A model generated the notes under the pieces. The model searched no databases and was not told the origin of the DNA. It saw nothing but the letters and a program-made list of their open reading frames with translations. From Phycisphaerae bacterium (lineage in GTDB: Bacteria > Planctomycetota > Phycisphaerae > Phycisphaerales > SM1A02): 15,759 bases of DNA. Within the stretch, counting starts at the first letter, position 1; the number at the start of each line of letters is the position of its first letter. A program made the position numbers and the translations under genes. Where the stretch lies: positions 1 to 15,759 of the forward strand of contig VGXJ01000012.1 in assembly GCA_016873375.1 (NCBI GenBank), in the 5' to 3' direction. Shown piece by piece: positions 13,995 to 15,759 of this stretch.

Positions 13995-15356
13995 TCACTC
14001 GATCTCTGCGTCGGCGTCGACCATCATGAAGCGGATCTTGGCCTCGGCCGCCGTCTTGCCGGCCACGGAAGCGCGGCATTGTACGGTTGCGCTGCGGCTG
14101 TTCGCGGTCACCGTCTCGGCCTCCATCACCAGCTGATCGCCCGGCGAGACCCGGTGGCGGAGCTTCACCCCGTCGAGCGAGAGCAGCACGGCCACCTTGC
14201 CGGTGTGCTCGAGCGTCTGCGCGAGCAGCAAGCCGCTCAACTGCGCCATCGCTTCCACGATCAGCACGCCGGGCATGATCGGCTGGCCTGGGTAGTGGCC
14301 GGGGAAGAACGGTTCGTTCATCGTCACGTTCTTCACGCCGACCGCACGGCGCGAGCCATCGAGCTCGAGCACTCGATCGACGAGCAGCATCGGATAGCGG
14401 TGGGGCAGCAGGCGGCTGATCGCGCGTGCATCCATGGTGCGGCCGCTCCCGAGGCTTGCGGCCTGGTTCGCGGCCTTGATCCTCTGCACGATCTCCAGGC
14501 CCAAGCGCCGATTGAGGCCGTGTCCGGCGCGCGAGGCGAGCACGCGGCACTGGACGGGCGCACCGATGAGGTAGAGATCCCCGATTGCATCGAGCACCTT
14601 GTGGCGAACCGGCTCGTTGTCGAAGCGGAAGGCGTTGTCGATCGGGCCGTCCTCGCCGATCACGAGCACGTCACGCGGGGTCAGGTGCGTGCAGAGCCCT
14701 GCAGCGAGCAGCGCCTCAGCCTCCTCCTTCAGGCTGAACGTGCGCGAGGGCGCCACCTCGCGCATGTAGTCGCCGGTGGCCAGGTCGAAACTCCATCCCT
14801 GACGGCCGATGCGGTGCGCGTTCTTGCCGTAGTCGAGGTCGAAGACCACGCGCATGAGTTCCCCGTCCGAGGGGAACGCGGTGATCATCGCACCGTCGGG
14901 GTCCTCGCAAAGCGCGGGCGCACGCAGCTTGTGGATGATGCGCTCGGCCTCCTGGGCCACGATGCCCGCGTCGAGCATGGGCTCGGCGAAGGGCAGCGCG
15001 CTGCCATCGCCCGCCGGGAGTTCCGGGCCGCGGAGGCGCAGGAGCGCGTTGTCCACCCGCAAGCCGGCCAAGGCGCTCATGCAGTGCTCGACCGTCTCGA
15101 TCGAGGCATCGCCCGACTTGATCACGGTGCGGCGAGGGCGGACGACCACATTCTCGACGCGCGCGGGGATGCGCACCGGCGGATCGAGGTCGGAACGCTC
15201 GAAGACGATGCCGTGCCCGGCCGGCGCAGGCAGGATCTCAAGGTCCGCATCGGCACCCGAGAGCAGGCCCTTGCCGCGCACGCGGACCGGACCGGCGAGC
15301 GTGTGCTGGCGCGGCTTGGTGCTGGGTGCGGAGGCTCGTGCTTGGGCTGGTGCCAT
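13995..15356 (-). CDS. lpxC-fabZ: Bifunctional LpxC deacetylase / FabZ dehydratase fusion
   Basis: A 453-residue cytosolic fusion. Residues about 17-300 are LpxC, the zinc-dependent deacetylase for UDP-3-O-acyl-GlcNAc and the committed lipid A step. Visible are TLAGPVRVRGKGLLSG, ETVEHCMSAL with Glu 90 and zinc ligand His 91, EPVRHKVLDAIGDL with His 252 and Asp 256, and ASRAGHGLN with His 279. Residues about 308-450 are FabZ, the 3-hydroxyacyl-ACP dehydratase. Visible are ISRLLPHRYPMLLVDRVLEL, FFPGHYPGQPIMPGVLIVEA with catalytic His 354, and Glu 368 (VEAMAQ). Similar fusions are known in Bacteroidota and some other Gram-negative groups. Both sets of catalytic residues are present, so both halves should be active. 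The gene lies 24 bases after lpxD and 17 before lpxA, which indicates one operon. No Shine-Dalgarno is obvious. Confidence 0.95.
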   Translation of the reverse strand: MAPAQARASAPSTKPRQHTLAGPVRVRGKGLLSGADADLEILPAPAGHGIVFERSDLDPPVRIPARVENVVVRPRRTVIKSGDASIETVEHCMSALAGLRVDNALLRLRGPELPAGDGSALPFAEPMLDAGIVAQEAERIIHKLRAPALCEDPDGAMITAFPSDGELMRVVFDLDYGKNAHRIGRQGWSFDLATGDYMREVAPSRTFSLKEEAEALLAAGLCTHLTPRDVLVIGEDGPIDNAFRFDNEPVRHKVLDAIGDLYLIGAPVQCRVLASRAGHGLNRRLGLEIVQRIKAANQAASLGSGRTMDARAISRLLPHRYPMLLVDRVLELDGSRRAVGVKNVTMNEPFFPGHYPGQPIMPGVLIVEAMAQLSGLLLAQTLEHTGKVAVLLSLDGVKLRHRVSPGDQLVMEAETVTANSRSATVQCRASVAGKTAAEAKIRFMMVDADAEIE

Positions 15357-15380
15357 GGGGCGAATCGACCGGCGGTCGAC

Positions 15381-15759
15381 TCAGCCACCCTTTGGCGGAT
15401 CCGCCACCAGGCGCTTCAGGCGTCCCGCGAGCGGCGCGAGTGTACGGATCGCGGCAATCTGCCGCAACGCATCCATCATTGGCTGCGCAGGCAGGCCTCC
15501 CCAGGTCTCGCCGTCGGGAATGTCGTGCATCACGCCGCTGCGAGCGGACAGTCGGACGCGGTTGCCGATCGTGCGATGGTCCGCGATGCCCGAACCCGCA
15601 CCGATCTGGCACCAATCGCCCATGACCACGCTGCCGGCAAGACCGGTCATGCCGCTGATCACGCAACCCTTGCCGATCCGGCAGTTGTGGCCGATCTGGC
15701 AGAGGTTGTCGATCTTCGTGCCGGGGCCGATGAGGGTCACGCCGAACTTCGCGCGGTCG
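15381..15759 (-). CDS. lpxD: UDP-3-O-acylglucosamine N-acyltransferase LpxD, 5' end outside the window
   Basis: The C-terminal part of LpxD, open to the right edge. The visible sequence starts DRAKFGVTLIGPGTKIDNLC and contains QIGHNCRIG, where the histidine corresponds to the catalytic His 239 of the E. coli enzyme. Further hexapeptide rungs follow (GMTGLAGSVVMGDWCQIGAG, then NRVRLSARSGVMHDI), then PDGETWGGLPAQP and a C-terminal helix (MMDALRQIAAIRTLAPLAGRLKRL). The enzyme adds the second hydroxyacyl chain in lipid A synthesis, after LpxC. The GTG at 15740 lies inside the conserved beta-helix and is not the start. The gene is first in the visible lpxD, lpxC-fabZ, lpxA order. Confidence 0.93.
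   Translation of the reverse strand, partial: DRAKFGVTLIGPGTKIDNLCQIGHNCRIGKGCVISGMTGLAGSVVMGDWCQIGAGSGIADHRTIGNRVRLSARSGVMHDIPDGETWGGLPAQPMMDALRQIAAIRTLAPLAGRLKRLVADPPKGG

Noticed and set aside
13978..14550. Upstream extension of the lpxA frame
   Set aside because: It lies within lpxC-fabZ in another frame. LpxA homology begins exactly at the ATG at 13977.

Overview
The window most likely comes from a Planctomycetota bacterium of the Phycisphaerae type. This is inferred from the high GC content, the secreted protein with DCNGNG-type repeats and a dockerin-like tail ending in paired 'NGADLG.LL..WG' motifs, the sulfatase-maturation-like/sialidase mosaic protein, the lpxC-fabZ gene fusion, and the many genes without a clear Shine-Dalgarno sequence. 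No 16S rRNA or other decisive taxonomic marker is present.

Layout. (a) Positions 1-493, minus strand: the 5' part of an unrecognised gene that runs off the left edge, in DNA that is visibly less GC-rich than the rest. (b) 601-1245, minus: a multi-pass membrane protein. (c) 1440-8843: an accessory-looking segment. It holds a HigA-like antitoxin (1570-1944), the 3' remnant of its HigB/RelE-like toxin (1941-2099), and two large plus-strand genes for exported multidomain proteins: a LamG / beta-helix / dockerin-like protein (2391-5420) and an FGE-like / PA14-like / BNR-sialidase / YwqK-like mosaic (5526-8357). At one end lies an intact initiator tRNA gene (8830-8903, minus, with its own promoter). 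At the other lies a 23-nt near-copy of the tRNA 3' end and its flank, in the arrangement expected if DNA had inserted at the tRNA 3' end. The 470 bases between 8357 and the tRNA hold no convincing gene but are rich in nested inverted repeats.

(d) 8976-9239, minus: a small PGPGW-type membrane protein, divergent from (e) 9321-11024, plus: the translational throttle ATPase EttA. (f) 11143-13033, minus: a closely spaced pair, an M24-family Xaa-Pro-type peptidase and an unrecognised cytosolic protein encoded just upstream of it. (g) 13153-15759, minus: a lipid A biosynthesis cluster in the order lpxD (5' end outside the window), lpxC-fabZ fusion, lpxA, with gaps of only 24 and 17 bases.

How the genes work together. 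LpxA acylates UDP-GlcNAc. The LpxC half of the fusion deacetylates the product, and LpxD adds the second acyl chain. The FabZ half makes trans-2-enoyl-ACP, feeding synthesis of the hydroxyacyl/acyl-ACP pool from which LpxA and LpxD draw. The organism therefore probably makes a lipid A-based outer membrane. The two exported giants probably act at the cell surface or outside the cell on glycans or as adhesins; their substrates cannot be read from the sequence. EttA and the initiator tRNA belong to core translation.
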